Origin: a virus
Strand: one strand, 5' to 3'
IMG/VR virus record: IMGVR_UViG_3300025117_000206
Span: 1-27,613 of that record
Length of the DNA: 27,613 bases
A program made the position numbers and the translations under genes. Positions 5,722 to 14,797 of this stretch are shown here, piece after piece; positions within the stretch are counted from its first letter, which is position 1; each line of letters begins with the position of its first letter. The notes below the pieces were generated by a model that saw only the letters and a program-made list of their open reading frames with translations, was not told the DNA's origin and did not search any database.

Positions 5722-8700
5722 ATGAAGAACGAAGTAGCCCGCCCAAAAGTAATTCTCGATGGCAAACAAGCCGAGCAGGAACTGGAGAACCTTACCGCCA
5801 AAGCAAAGAAATTCCGCGATGCAATGATGGAAGCCGCTGCTGCTGGTGATCCTCAAAAGGAAAAACGATTTCAACAACAGCTCAAGGCTACAACAACCGA
5901 GATCCGAAACCTGAAGAAAGAAGCCTTCGATGTTGACCGGGTATTGAAAAATATCAATGGCGCCAGCTTTAACGAATTGTCACAGGCCGTTCGGAAAGCA
6001 ACCAACGACCTGAAGAAAATGCAGCAGACCGATCCGGGTTATCAGGCCCAGCAGCAAAAAGTAGTTGCCCTTAAAACTAAACTGGGAGAACTTAGCAATG
6101 AACAAAAAGTACATGAGCCGCTTTGGAGCCGAATGGCCAATGGAGCCAATAAATATTTTAGTGTAATTACAGCCGGAGCCGCTTCATTGGCAGGTCTAAT
6201 TTTGGGAATGAAACAAGTCGTTCAATCGTTTAACGACTACGAAGAGCGAGTCGATAATCTATCCGCTCTCACAGGTTTGGCAGGTGAAAATCTGGATTGG
6301 TTAAGTCAGAAAGCAAAAGATCTATCCACATCTACACTTGAAGGCAATATCCGTGTAAAGCAAAGCGCTCAGGATATTGTTGACGCTTTTACCAAAACCG
6401 GTTCTGCCCGGCCTGAATTACTCAAAAATAAAGAAGCTCTGGCAGAAACGACTCAGGAAGCCATTATACTGGCTAACGCTGCCAAAACCGAACTCTATCC
6501 GGCCATTGAAGCATTAACAATGGTCATGAACCAATACAATGTTCCGGCAAGCGAAGCCAGGCGAATCATTAATGTATTGGCTGCAGGTTCAAAAGAAGGC
6601 GCAGGAGAAATACCTTATCTGACTACTGCATTTGAAAAAGCCGGAACAGTTGCTTCCCTGGCAGGAATCAGCATCGAAACCCTTGGGGCGACAATTGAAA
6701 CCCTGGCACCACGAATTACACAGCCTGAAATTGCAGGGCGTTCGTTAAAAGGTGTGTTAATCGACATGCAAACCGGAGCCGATGATACCAACCCTGCTAT
6801 TGTTGGTCTATCAACTGCTTTGGAAAATCTGGGAAAGAAGAATCTGTCAGTTACTGAACTCACTAAAAAATTCGGAACAGAAAACATTGCCACCATCCAA
6901 ATTCTTTTGACCAATATTGAAGAATTGAAGCGGTACGAAAAAGCAATGACCGGTACCAATGTAGCCATCGAACAAGCTGCCATCAACACCGACAATAACA
7001 ATGCGAAGCTGGCACAGGCTAAAAACCGGATCAATGTAATCAGCATTGCCCTGGGTGAAAAACTGGCGCCTGCCATGACGCTTGTTACCGGTTATTTTGG
7101 GAAGTCATTGGCTGTATTATCCTATCTGGTCGATGTATTTATAAAATATAGTGGTTTGATTTTTACAAGCACTGCTGCAATCGTTGGATATACCGTCGCT
7201 ATAGAACTGGCCACGTTGTGGGAAACCCGTAGCAATGCCGAAAAAGGCATTGGACTTGCACTTACCAAGCTGAAAGTATTTTGGCATGGAGTTGAACGCG
7301 GAGCGCTTTTATTATCCGCTGCAGCTCAGGCGCTGATGACGGGAAATACGACCAGGGCTACAGCCGCCATGCGCCTTTTCAATATCGAGACAAAAATGAA
7401 TCCAATCGGGTTGCTGGTCGGAATAATTGCTGCTGCAGTCGTTGCACTTGCAATGTATTCGCGAGGTTTAACCGCTGCACAACAAGCTCAAAAGGCCGTA
7501 AATGATGTAAACATCGAGGCTCAAAAAGCGATGGTCGAAGAAAAAGTAAAAGTTGAACAGTTACTTAAAATTGCAAAAAATAAAAATCTATCTGATGAAA
7601 CACGGTTAAAGGCCCTCAAAGATCTCAACGAAATATCTCCTGAATACTATGGCAACTTAACCCTTGAAACAATCAATACCAAAGCCGCAGATGATGCAAC
7701 TAAAAATTACATCGAGTCAATTAAAAAGAAAGCCAAAGCTCAGGCCGGATTTCAAAAACTGGTTGACATTGAAAAAGAACTGATTGACTTGCAAAATGGC
7801 AAAGGAGCTGAGTCTACTTTCTGGCAAGATACCTGGAATATGGCCACATCTGCCGGAAATGCTGCCGTCTATGCCGGAAAATCAGTAAATACAGCCCTTT
7901 CCAATATCGACGAAAAAACGAAAGCTTTGATCGAAACAAAGAAGAAGCTAACTGAGCAGATGGATAATGAAAACAAAACTCCTGCATCAACCGATTCTGG
8001 AAAAAACCCGGGTGGTGATGATAAAGCAGCCCAGGACTTGATTAAACTCAAAGAAAAAGAATTACAGGATATTAATGAAGAGATTGCTGCTACGCCTGCC
8101 CTAATTGCTGCCAGAAATCAAAGGGCTGAAGCAAAACAAAAAGAAATTGATGCTCTGAAAGAATTGGGTACTACTAAAGGGAAAAAAGAAGACGACAAGT
8201 CAAAAGATGCAGCCTACAAAGCCCTTGAAATTGCCAACCGTAAAGAACTTAACCTGATTAAGCAATATCAGATTGAAGTCAATGCCACCGAAGAAGAATA
8301 TAATAAAGCGCTGGAAGAGGAAGAGATAAATGCATTGAATAAAAAGCTGGCCCTTCAGATAAAGTATGGCGACGATTATTCCGATACTATGGCTGCGATA
8401 CTCGATAAGCAGTTGAAAATTCAGAATGACATTGATAAAAAAACTGATGACGAAAAAAAGAAGTCGCTCAAAAAAGAATTGGACGATCTCGACAACCAGC
8501 AAAAAAACGAACTCGCCTTACTCAAAAAAGGTGCCCTTGCAAAAGGTTTATCCGAAGAAGAAACCAACGCTTTATTGATCACAAAAGAGATTGAGTTTCT
8601 CAATCAGAAGTTAATCCTTGAAAAAAAATATGGTCAGGATACTGTTGAGACTACAGCAGCCATTACTTCCAAAATAAACGAACTGGCCGAAAACGCAGTG

Positions 8701-9669
8701 AAAGGCGACGAAGACCGTGCAAAAGAATTGGCCGATCTTAAAAAGAAATATCTCGACGAAGAGGTATTGGCAAAGGAAGAAAAAGTCAATGATCTGGCCG
8801 CTCTCGACAAATTATATCAGGACGGAGCAATTAGTTCTTATGAAGAATATCAGCGATTAAAAACTGAAATCAATAAAAAATATGAACAGAGCAGATTAGA
8901 TAAAGCTATTGAATTTGGGCAGAAAGCTCAGCAATTTATATCGCTTGGTTCGAACCTGGTGCAAACATTAATGGATGCAGAATTAGCAAAAGCTGGTGAT
9001 AACGAAGAAAAGAAAGCGCAAATAAAGAAGAAATATGCAAATGCACAGTTCTTGATGGCTGCCAGCGAAATAGTTGTAAATACCGCTGTTGCTATTATGC
9101 AGGGGTTTGCTCAACTTGGGCCAATTGGCGGAGCAATCGCAGCGGTATTGCTTGGAGCCACCGGAGCCGCACAACTTTCTATTGCTAATTCTGAACGTCA
9201 GAAAATAATGGGCTCCAAACAATCTGGCGGATATGCTAATTTTGATGGCGCCGAAAATGAGGTTGATGGTGTGTACCATAAAAAAGAATTTATCGCTTCA
9301 GCCCCGGCAGTGCGAAATCCAACGGTAAAACCAATTCTTGATATTATTAACCTGGCACAAAAAAACGGCACCATTGCACAGCTTAATTTACCTACTGTAC
9401 TGGCTGCAACTGGGTCGTTGCCAAATGGAAGACAAAGCGGAGGTTTTGCAAGCGAAATTATACCAACTGGAAGCCCTACTACTCCAATATCTCCATCGGC
9501 ATATGCTACCCGTGACCCCGAGCTCACCGCCGCTCTCAATAACATGTCACGCGCGGTTGCCCTTCTGGTTAAAAACGGCGTTCAATTCCCGATCGTGCCA
9601 TTTAAAAAGCAGTTGGACGAAGTTTCCGACCTGATTAATCAAACTGGAATGAGAGGGTTTAAAAAGTAA
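5722..9669 (+). CDS. Phage tail tape measure protein (TP901 family)
   Basis: The 1315-residue protein sets tail length and is probably packed in the tail tube. It opens with ~130 residues of coiled coil, then a hydrophobic helix (146-170) and the TP901-type core (~170-450: NLSALTGLAGENLDWL, AQDIVDAFTKTGSARPELL, AGRSLKGVLIDM, KFGTENIATIQIL). Hydrophobic segments follow at ~476-495 and 559-581 and a large one at ~1109-1153. A long coiled coil covers ~770-1070. The C-terminal 150 residues are glycine-rich with GGYANFDGAENEVDGVYHKKEF, a pattern common at this position in Bacteroidota tape measures. It has its own putative late promoter. The long minus-strand ORFs inside are shadows. Confidence 0.95.
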   Translation: MKNEVARPKVILDGKQAEQELENLTAKAKKFRDAMMEAAAAGDPQKEKRFQQQLKATTTEIRNLKKEAFDVDRVLKNINGASFNELSQAVRKATNDLKKMQQTDPGYQAQQQKVVALKTKLGELSNEQKVHEPLWSRMANGANKYFSVITAGAASLAGLILGMKQVVQSFNDYEERVDNLSALTGLAGENLDWLSQKAKDLSTSTLEGNIRVKQSAQDIVDAFTKTGSARPELLKNKEALAETTQEAIILANAAKTELYPAIEALTMVMNQYNVPASEARRIINVLAAGSKEGAGEIPYLTTAFEKAGTVASLAGISIETLGATIETLAPRITQPEIAGRSLKGVLIDMQTGADDTNPAIVGLSTALENLGKKNLSVTELTKKFGTENIATIQILLTNIEELKRYEKAMTGTNVAIEQAAINTDNNNAKLAQAKNRINVISIALGEKLAPAMTLVTGYFGKSLAVLSYLVDVFIKYSGLIFTSTAAIVGYTVAIELATLWETRSNAEKGIGLALTKLKVFWHGVERGALLLSAAAQALMTGNTTRATAAMRLFNIETKMNPIGLLVGIIAAAVVALAMYSRGLTAAQQAQKAVNDVNIEAQKAMVEEKVKVEQLLKIAKNKNLSDETRLKALKDLNEISPEYYGNLTLETINTKAADDATKNYIESIKKKAKAQAGFQKLVDIEKELIDLQNGKGAESTFWQDTWNMATSAGNAAVYAGKSVNTALSNIDEKTKALIETKKKLTEQMDNENKTPASTDSGKNPGGDDKAAQDLIKLKEKELQDINEEIAATPALIAARNQRAEAKQKEIDALKELGTTKGKKEDDKSKDAAYKALEIANRKELNLIKQYQIEVNATEEEYNKALEEEEINALNKKLALQIKYGDDYSDTMAAILDKQLKIQNDIDKKTDDEKKKSLKKELDDLDNQQKNELALLKKGALAKGLSEEETNALLITKEIEFLNQKLILEKKYGQDTVETTAAITSKINELAENAVKGDEDRAKELADLKKKYLDEEVLAKEEKVNDLAALDKLYQDGAISSYEEYQRLKTEINKKYEQSRLDKAIEFGQKAQQFISLGSNLVQTLMDAELAKAGDNEEKKAQIKKKYANAQFLMAASEIVVNTAVAIMQGFAQLGPIGGAIAAVLLGATGAAQLSIANSERQKIMGSKQSGGYANFDGAENEVDGVYHKKEFIASAPAVRNPTVKPILDIINLAQKNGTIAQLNLPTVLAATGSLPNGRQSGGFASEIIPTGSPTTPISPSAYATRDPELTAALNNMSRAVALLVKNGVQFPIVPFKKQLDEVSDLINQTGMRGFKK

Positions 9670-9843
9670 CAGCCATTTACAATTAGACGATTTACTATTT
9701 ACGATTTGGAGCCCTGATCGGAGCGATTGGGGTTATAATAGTAAATGGTAAATAAATAAATCGTAAATATTCTGTCCTTTCTCGACCCCGCACCCTACGC
9801 TATATTCGTAAATAGTAAATGAATAAATAGTAAATATTTTCTC
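9670..9843. repeat. AT-rich repeat-filled intergenic region
   Basis: This spacer has several copies, in both orientations, of GTAAATAGTAAAT/ATTTACTATTTACG-like units (for example around 9690-9706, 9736-9770 and 9808-9838), plus late promoter copy 2. No ORF is supported. A 23-bp stretch at 9750-9772 recurs exactly at 25988-26010. Confidence 0.7.
9773..9808 (+). promoter_or_regulatory. Putative phage late promoter, copy 2
   Basis: TGTCCTTTC at 9773-9781 and TATATTCG at 9801-9808, again 28 bp start to start. The box ends 35 nt before ATG 9844. Confidence 0.75.
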
Positions 9844-11055
9844 ATGGCAGTCAATCACTCCATATACGGCGGACCTGTTCAACTCTCAGGCAATAAAGTT
9901 GAAATAGAAGTCATAAACGACGCCATCGTTGGCGAATCGCCACGCGCATTGCTTAAGGCTACCAGTAGAGACGGGGCAGTGGCCGGTGGCCCGTTCATTG
10001 ACTCGCGTCCCTGGCTCCCGTTGCCTACTCCTCTCGAAGGTCAAGGGATGGCAACCTTCGATTTTTCGGAATACCTTGATGCGCCAACCGATTTCAATTT
10101 CACCCATCCATACGGCGAATCCATTGCGGTGAAACATCCGCTCCGGGCTTTCGATATTGATATTCTGGCAGGCGCCAGCTACATTGATAATGATCTGGAG
10201 AGTTTAACATACATGCAAAAAATTGAAGCCTGGCAAGCTGTTGAAGAAGCCGTGGCCATCCGCATCCTGAAAGGAGGGATGAGCCAGCAGCGCCAATCGG
10301 AATATAACGAAGCCGCCACCAACTTCTTTCAGGATTTTATCCAGGGCAATAAGTTCCTGACCCACCGCCCCGACTTCCAGCGCATATCGTACAATCAGCC
10401 CGTGCGGTTATGGTATTTGCTGCCCGAAACCGAACAGGTTACCCGCGTCATCAAAATTGAATACACCGACGCCGACGACCAGGTAGTGGTAATCACCGAA
10501 ATCATCACGCTGGATCCGGATGGTTTGTATGAATTCATACTCGATCCTGTAAAACTCGAAATCCCCACCGATGCCAAACAGATGAAAGTTTACCAGTTTG
10601 ACGATGGCACACAGGTAGGCGAAGCCCGTACCTTCATCTTCGATCATACATATTACGAAAACAACACCTTCCTGTTTTTTGCCAATTCGCTGGCCGGTAT
10701 TGACGATTGCTGGCTGACCGGCGCCATTAAGATGGGTATTAATGTGGAAGGCGAAACAGGGCTGCAAATCCTCGACCGCACGGCAACCACGCGCGACCGC
10801 TCAACGGTTGTAACCAGCAAAACAGCGGCGCGTAAATGGTCCATCTTTCCGGGCAACCGGCTGAATGTGGCCGAAATGGAAGCCCTTCAGGACCTGATTT
10901 ATTCCCGGTTTATCTGGCTCGTTTGGAACGGCAAAACCATACCGGTAACCCTCGAAAACGGAGAGTTCGAACTGACCGACACCATGCGCGACCTGATAAT
11001 CAACGACGAACTGGAGCTTGTATTTACCGAGGCACACCGTAATAATCATTTTTAA
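9844..11055 (+). CDS. Phage tail structural protein, unassigned
   Basis: This is a 403-residue soluble protein with mixed strands and no signal peptide or repeats. The N-terminus (NHSIYGGPVQLSGNKVEIEV) and an internal YEFILDPVKLEIP suggest a beta-sandwich domain, and the C-terminal TAARKWSIFPGNRLNVAEMEALQDLIYSR is followed by IPVTLENGEFEL. The order tape measure, this gene, fibre, fibre, hub suggests a distal-tail or baseplate component, but I do not recognise a named family. It has its own putative late promoter. Confidence 0.85.
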   Translation: MAVNHSIYGGPVQLSGNKVEIEVINDAIVGESPRALLKATSRDGAVAGGPFIDSRPWLPLPTPLEGQGMATFDFSEYLDAPTDFNFTHPYGESIAVKHPLRAFDIDILAGASYIDNDLESLTYMQKIEAWQAVEEAVAIRILKGGMSQQRQSEYNEAATNFFQDFIQGNKFLTHRPDFQRISYNQPVRLWYLLPETEQVTRVIKIEYTDADDQVVVITEIITLDPDGLYEFILDPVKLEIPTDAKQMKVYQFDDGTQVGEARTFIFDHTYYENNTFLFFANSLAGIDDCWLTGAIKMGINVEGETGLQILDRTATTRDRSTVVTSKTAARKWSIFPGNRLNVAEMEALQDLIYSRFIWLVWNGKTIPVTLENGEFELTDTMRDLIINDELELVFTEAHRNNHF

Positions 11056-11074
11056 CCGAAGGCTGGGGTTTAAC

Positions 11075-11196
11075 CTTAGTAGAAAGAGGAGATAAATGAA
11101 AAACCAACCTTATTACCGTTCGACTGAGCTCACGCCGAAGCCTAATTGATTAAGGTAATAAGGTTGAAATCAAATAGGGTCGATTTTTCTACTAAG
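11075..11196. repeat. 122-bp nested palindromic element
   Basis: Outer arms CTTAGTAGAAA (11075-11085) and TTTCTACTAAG (11186-11196), and inner arms of 13 bp (11105-11117 and 11154-11166, CAACCTTATTACC with its complement), share the same centre. The intervening arms of 19 nt on each side are unpaired. The apex contains GTTCGACTGAGC, similar to common Bacteroidota intergenic repeats. It could be a decayed MITE-like insertion or a structured leader RNA. The remainder of the 332-bp gap 11056-11387 is AT-rich, with a small CGATT/AATCG hairpin at 11203-11216 and no late-promoter motif. Confidence 0.7.
11096..11149 (+). CDS. Possible 17-residue leader peptide
   Basis: ATG 11096 is preceded by AAAGAGGAG, a good Shine-Dalgarno match in a genome that rarely uses them, and the ORF ends at TGA 11147-11149. 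It encodes a polar peptide (MKNQPYYRSTELTPKPN). It lies in the left arm and apex of the nested palindrome, so translation could change the folding of the RNA. It may equally be chance. Confidence 0.25.
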   Translation: MKNQPYYRSTELTPKPN

Positions 11197-11387
11197 TTCT
11201 CCCGATTTATGAATCGAACTTCAATACAGATAACTTGAATCTGCACGTTCAATAATGCCATGTAAAATAGACCGTTTGCAATTATTTGATTTACTGATCA
11301 TTGCGATTTGTTATATAGTAGGTTAAAAAATGAAAATAAGGTTTTTTTTAATAGTAAATAGTAAATAATTAAATAGTCAATAAATTA

Positions 11388-12875
11388 ATGGATGCCATTC
11401 AGCAACTTTTGAAAACAATACGCGCGGTAAGCAAGAGCAATCCGGTTACCTATATGCAATTGTCGGAGATCATCCGGGCACTTTATCGTAAAAGTCCTGC
11501 TGAAGCCTTGATACAGGACGGGCTTATTTCCGGGGGAACGGTTGTCTGGCTGTATGGTTTAAGTTATGCCGTTAGCCAAACGGTTTATGCCATCGGTGGA
11601 GAGGTATTTACTTCACCATCCAGCATCATCACATTGGCTGATGCTGATCCAACCTATTCGCGTATTGATGTAATTGTGGTTAACAACACCGGCGAAGTGG
11701 AAGTGATCACCGGCGAACCTTCAGCCAATCCGCAGAAACCTTCGGTTAATCCGGCCACCCAGATTGAACTCACCAGCGTTTTATTACTGGCCAATGCCAC
11801 CGAGCCCGAAGGCATCACTGACGAAGTGATTTACGACGAGAACATTGAATGGACACCTTCAACATCAGGTGTAACCGTTAATTTTAATTCAACTACCTTA
11901 CCTTTTCATGGAGCTAAATGTGCCGATGCAGGAACAATTGCAAATAATAATACGATCACATTTACCAATAGTGTTCCCTTAACTGTTGCTGACTACGCAA
12001 CTTTATCGCTTTTTTTAAAACTAAAAGCTGTTGCATCAACAAAAAATGCAGTTTACATTCGGTTTCAGTTAGCAGGAGTAGCTATATCACAAGAAGTTGC
12101 AATTACCTGGGCAATAGCTGATACTACAAATTGGCAGGGATCGGTAATAATGTTAGATGATTTTACTTTTACTGATACCACTTTTGATAGTATAAGAATC
12201 AGATGGAGCAGGGTTCAGGGAACTACTGCCCACGCAGGTTTTTATCTCGACCTTATTAAGCTGCAAACCGGGGTGGCCCCTGCTGTTTTTTTTGATACCG
12301 TACAACTTACCGGCGATGTAATTGCTTTAGGAAAAACAGGAACGCCGATACCTTCAGTCCTGAAAAACATCATTACAGCAGGCTCGTTTGGCGATGCCAC
12401 GCATACGCTCACGCTTACCGTTGATGCCAAAGGCCGGATAACTGCTATAACCGCAAATTCTATAACGATTGCCGATGGCCGTGAAGTTGAATTAAGTACT
12501 TCTGGAGGTTATATTGTATGGAGGTATGTTGGCGATCCGGACTGGATTAACTTGGTTGCACTTTCATCGTTAGTTGGTCCTCCCGGGGATGATGGCGCTC
12601 CGGGAGTACAGCCCATAGAGGTAGGCAGTATAACTCTTTCATCCGGATCATGGTCGTTGGTTTCCGGATTATACGAGTACGACCTTGCCAATGCAAATAT
12701 TACCGCCAATTCAATAGTAGATGTGATCCCTGATAATGCTGATATTTCCATTGTAAAAGCCGCAGATATTTTGCCGAAAACCGTTTCGAGCGCCGGAAGT
12801 GTGAAATTGTATTCAACCAATGCACCCACCGGAAATATAGGAGTAACCATTAATATAACGGAGGCCATGCCATGA
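11388..12875 (+). CDS. Tail fibre/baseplate protein with collagen-like segment
   Basis: The 495-residue protein begins with a helical ~50-residue head, then a beta-rich domain resembling baseplate-attached fibre proteins (SRIDVIVVNNTGEVEVITGEPS). A distinct, more AT-rich block (residues ~153-284) looks like a jelly-roll-type domain (FYLDLIKLQTG at its end). A VTLTVDAKGRITAI-like stretch common in phage fibres follows, then a short collagen-like GPPGDDGAPG around residue 396, and a C-terminal beta domain. It overlaps the next gene by 4 nt. It is probably part of the adhesion apparatus. No enzymatic motif is visible. Confidence 0.8.
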   Translation: MDAIQQLLKTIRAVSKSNPVTYMQLSEIIRALYRKSPAEALIQDGLISGGTVVWLYGLSYAVSQTVYAIGGEVFTSPSSIITLADADPTYSRIDVIVVNNTGEVEVITGEPSANPQKPSVNPATQIELTSVLLLANATEPEGITDEVIYDENIEWTPSTSGVTVNFNSTTLPFHGAKCADAGTIANNNTITFTNSVPLTVADYATLSLFLKLKAVASTKNAVYIRFQLAGVAISQEVAITWAIADTTNWQGSVIMLDDFTFTDTTFDSIRIRWSRVQGTTAHAGFYLDLIKLQTGVAPAVFFDTVQLTGDVIALGKTGTPIPSVLKNIITAGSFGDATHTLTLTVDAKGRITAITANSITIADGREVELSTSGGYIVWRYVGDPDWINLVALSSLVGPPGDDGAPGVQPIEVGSITLSSGSWSLVSGLYEYDLANANITANSIVDVIPDNADISIVKAADILPKTVSSAGSVKLYSTNAPTGNIGVTINITEAMP

Positions 12876-14779
12876 GCAAGATAGGAAGTTTCAGATTACC
12901 GATGACCGGCGGTTCGCCAGACCCGGCGGTTTTTTGCCCTGTAAATGATTATGTGCCAGATTTTTTTGTACCTGAACCTGAATGGCCAGCGCTAGATCCT
13001 GTTACTAACGAGATTCAACTTCTGTGTTCTGATGAAGGCGACCGCAGAATAGCTTTTACATGTACGATTCAATCTGCCGGAACTTATACTGTTAAGGTTT
13101 ATGGCGCTGGCGATGCTTTGCTTGACACTCAGGTTAAAAACAACGGAGTAGCATACAACTACCGGTTTACTGAAGGAGCCGGATATGCAGCTAATGGATA
13201 CACAACTTTTAAAGTAAGCATTAAACCAACAGCCGCATTAAACCTGCTTACATTTGCAGTCGGGTATATCAGTGGTAATCAAGTTTCAAACTGGAGAATA
13301 TTAAGTGCAAAGTTCAATGCTCCAAATATGACATCGCTGGCTTCAGCATTCAACAACATTAATGTACTTAGAATACTTGAATTTCTCACAGCAATGGATT
13401 CATGTACTTCTATGGCATCCATGTGTTCTGGCTGTTCCTCGTTGGTTGATTTGATTTTACCTTCGTCTATGAATGCAGTTACAACAATGGCGGCAATGTT
13501 AAGCAACTGCACATCATTCAAAAGAATCACCTGGCCTTCAAGTATTACGTTGTTAAGTATCTGTAATGGTATTTTTGGAGGTTGTTCAGTTCTGGAGAAA
13601 TTGGTTTATCCAGCCTCAATGCCTGCATTAACAAGGCTCGATTCGGCTCATTCGAACTGTTCTTTGCTCTCTTCTGTTACACTTCCAAGTTCAATGCCTT
13701 TGCTTGCCAATATGGATTCATCGTTTAGTAGCTGCGTTAAACTTAAAAGTGTTGCATTCCCTGCAACACAAAATTCCTTGACTAACCTCAGAGCAGCTTT
13801 TTATAATTGTGTATTATTGGCTTCTGTCACACTTCCAACTTCAATGGACTTACTCACTTCATTGGAAACCACATTTCAATACTGCAATGCGCTGAAGTCA
13901 ATGGCATACCCTTCGTCTTTACCTGAGTTGACAACATTAAACGGAACGCATGTCAATAATTATTCATTAATGTCTGTCACCTTGCCAGCATCAATGCCAA
14001 AAAATACTTCGCTGTATCAAACATTTTCTTATTGTTCTGTTTTGCCATCCATTGTAATAACTGCCGCTCAAACACTTGTTACAACAATGTATCAAATGTG
14101 TCAGTATTGCTATGAATTGGCGACACTATCACTTCCGGCAACGATGAACGAGGTATTGACAGCCTATGCTATGTGCTATAATTGCAAGGCTCTGGTTTCA
14201 GTTACATTACCCACCTCAATGAATAAATGTACTAATATAGTTCAAGGGTTTCAAAATTGTAATGCCTTGGTAACAATTACATTACCCACCTCAATGAATC
14301 TTCTTACTGCTATGGGGTCTAGTTGCGCTAATTGTCCAGAGCTTACAACAATAAATCTACCATTATCTTTGCCAGTTATATCAGATATGTCCTCATTTGC
14401 TAGTGTATCTCCTAAAGTAAATTATATAAGCACTTGTACATTCCCGTCCACTCAAGTAAATGCCGGCGGACTATTAGTTAATCATTTATTAACTTCATTT
14501 AATCAACCAACATTACGCGCCTCAATATTTGGAGTTTTTTCTCAAGTAGGAAGCAAACTGCTAACGTCTTGCGAAATAGATTGGGCTAATTCAACTTTCT
14601 CAAGTGGAACTTCTCCACAATTGAGAATAGATCAAAATAATTTAGATGCCACAGAAATAGATAGAATTTTCACCGCCCTGCCTACAGTAACCGGAAAAAC
14701 CATAAATGTGACAAATAACCCCGGGTATGCTACTTGTAATAAAGCTATTGCAGAAGCTAAAGGATGGACGGTAAGTTAA
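12872..14779 (+). CDS. BspA-like leucine-rich-repeat tail fibre, probable adhesin
   Basis: The 635-residue protein has a ~165-residue N-terminal region with a beta-sandwich-like part (AGTYTVKVYGAGDALLDTQV), then 14 consecutive 25-residue repeats (about residues 166-515) of the form L.SVTLPtSMn.lT.l...F.nC.a, and a C-terminal ~120 residues ending in an Asn/Thr-rich LRR-like cap (LRIDQNNLDATEIDRIF). The repeat belongs to the BspA/LRR_5 type used in surface adhesins, although the usual period is 23. A cysteine or asparagine at the NC position recurs in most units. Lying between fibre and hub genes and 4-nt coupled to the former, it is likely a receptor-binding fibre. Codon use is more AT-rich than in the hub gene. 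Confidence 0.88.
   Translation: MSKIGSFRLPMTGGSPDPAVFCPVNDYVPDFFVPEPEWPALDPVTNEIQLLCSDEGDRRIAFTCTIQSAGTYTVKVYGAGDALLDTQVKNNGVAYNYRFTEGAGYAANGYTTFKVSIKPTAALNLLTFAVGYISGNQVSNWRILSAKFNAPNMTSLASAFNNINVLRILEFLTAMDSCTSMASMCSGCSSLVDLILPSSMNAVTTMAAMLSNCTSFKRITWPSSITLLSICNGIFGGCSVLEKLVYPASMPALTRLDSAHSNCSLLSSVTLPSSMPLLANMDSSFSSCVKLKSVAFPATQNSLTNLRAAFYNCVLLASVTLPTSMDLLTSLETTFQYCNALKSMAYPSSLPELTTLNGTHVNNYSLMSVTLPASMPKNTSLYQTFSYCSVLPSIVITAAQTLVTTMYQMCQYCYELATLSLPATMNEVLTAYAMCYNCKALVSVTLPTSMNKCTNIVQGFQNCNALVTITLPTSMNLLTAMGSSCANCPELTTINLPLSLPVISDMSSFASVSPKVNYISTCTFPSTQVNAGGLLVNHLLTSFNQPTLRASIFGVFSQVGSKLLTSCEIDWANSTFSSGTSPQLRIDQNNLDATEIDRIFTALPTVTGKTINVTNNPGYATCNKAIAEAKGWTVS
13367..14416 (+). repeat. 14 coding repeats of 75 bp (LRR units)
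   Basis: The protein repeats start every 25 residues (166, 191, 216 and so on to 491). DNA similarity between units is moderate, strongest at ACACTTCCAAnTTCAATG-like and CCCACCTCAATGAAT segments, so unit gain or loss by recombination is possible. Confidence 0.85.
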
Positions 14780-14797
14780 ACATTAAAATTTTGCAAG

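Noticed and set aside
6615-7076. 153-residue minus-strand ORF inside the tape measure gene
   Set aside because: Opposite-strand shadow of a strong coding region with no leader or family pattern.
13367-14416. CRISPR-like regular repeats
   Set aside because: The 75-bp periodicity is coding (25-residue LRR units), without identical repeats or unique spacers; no cas genes are present.
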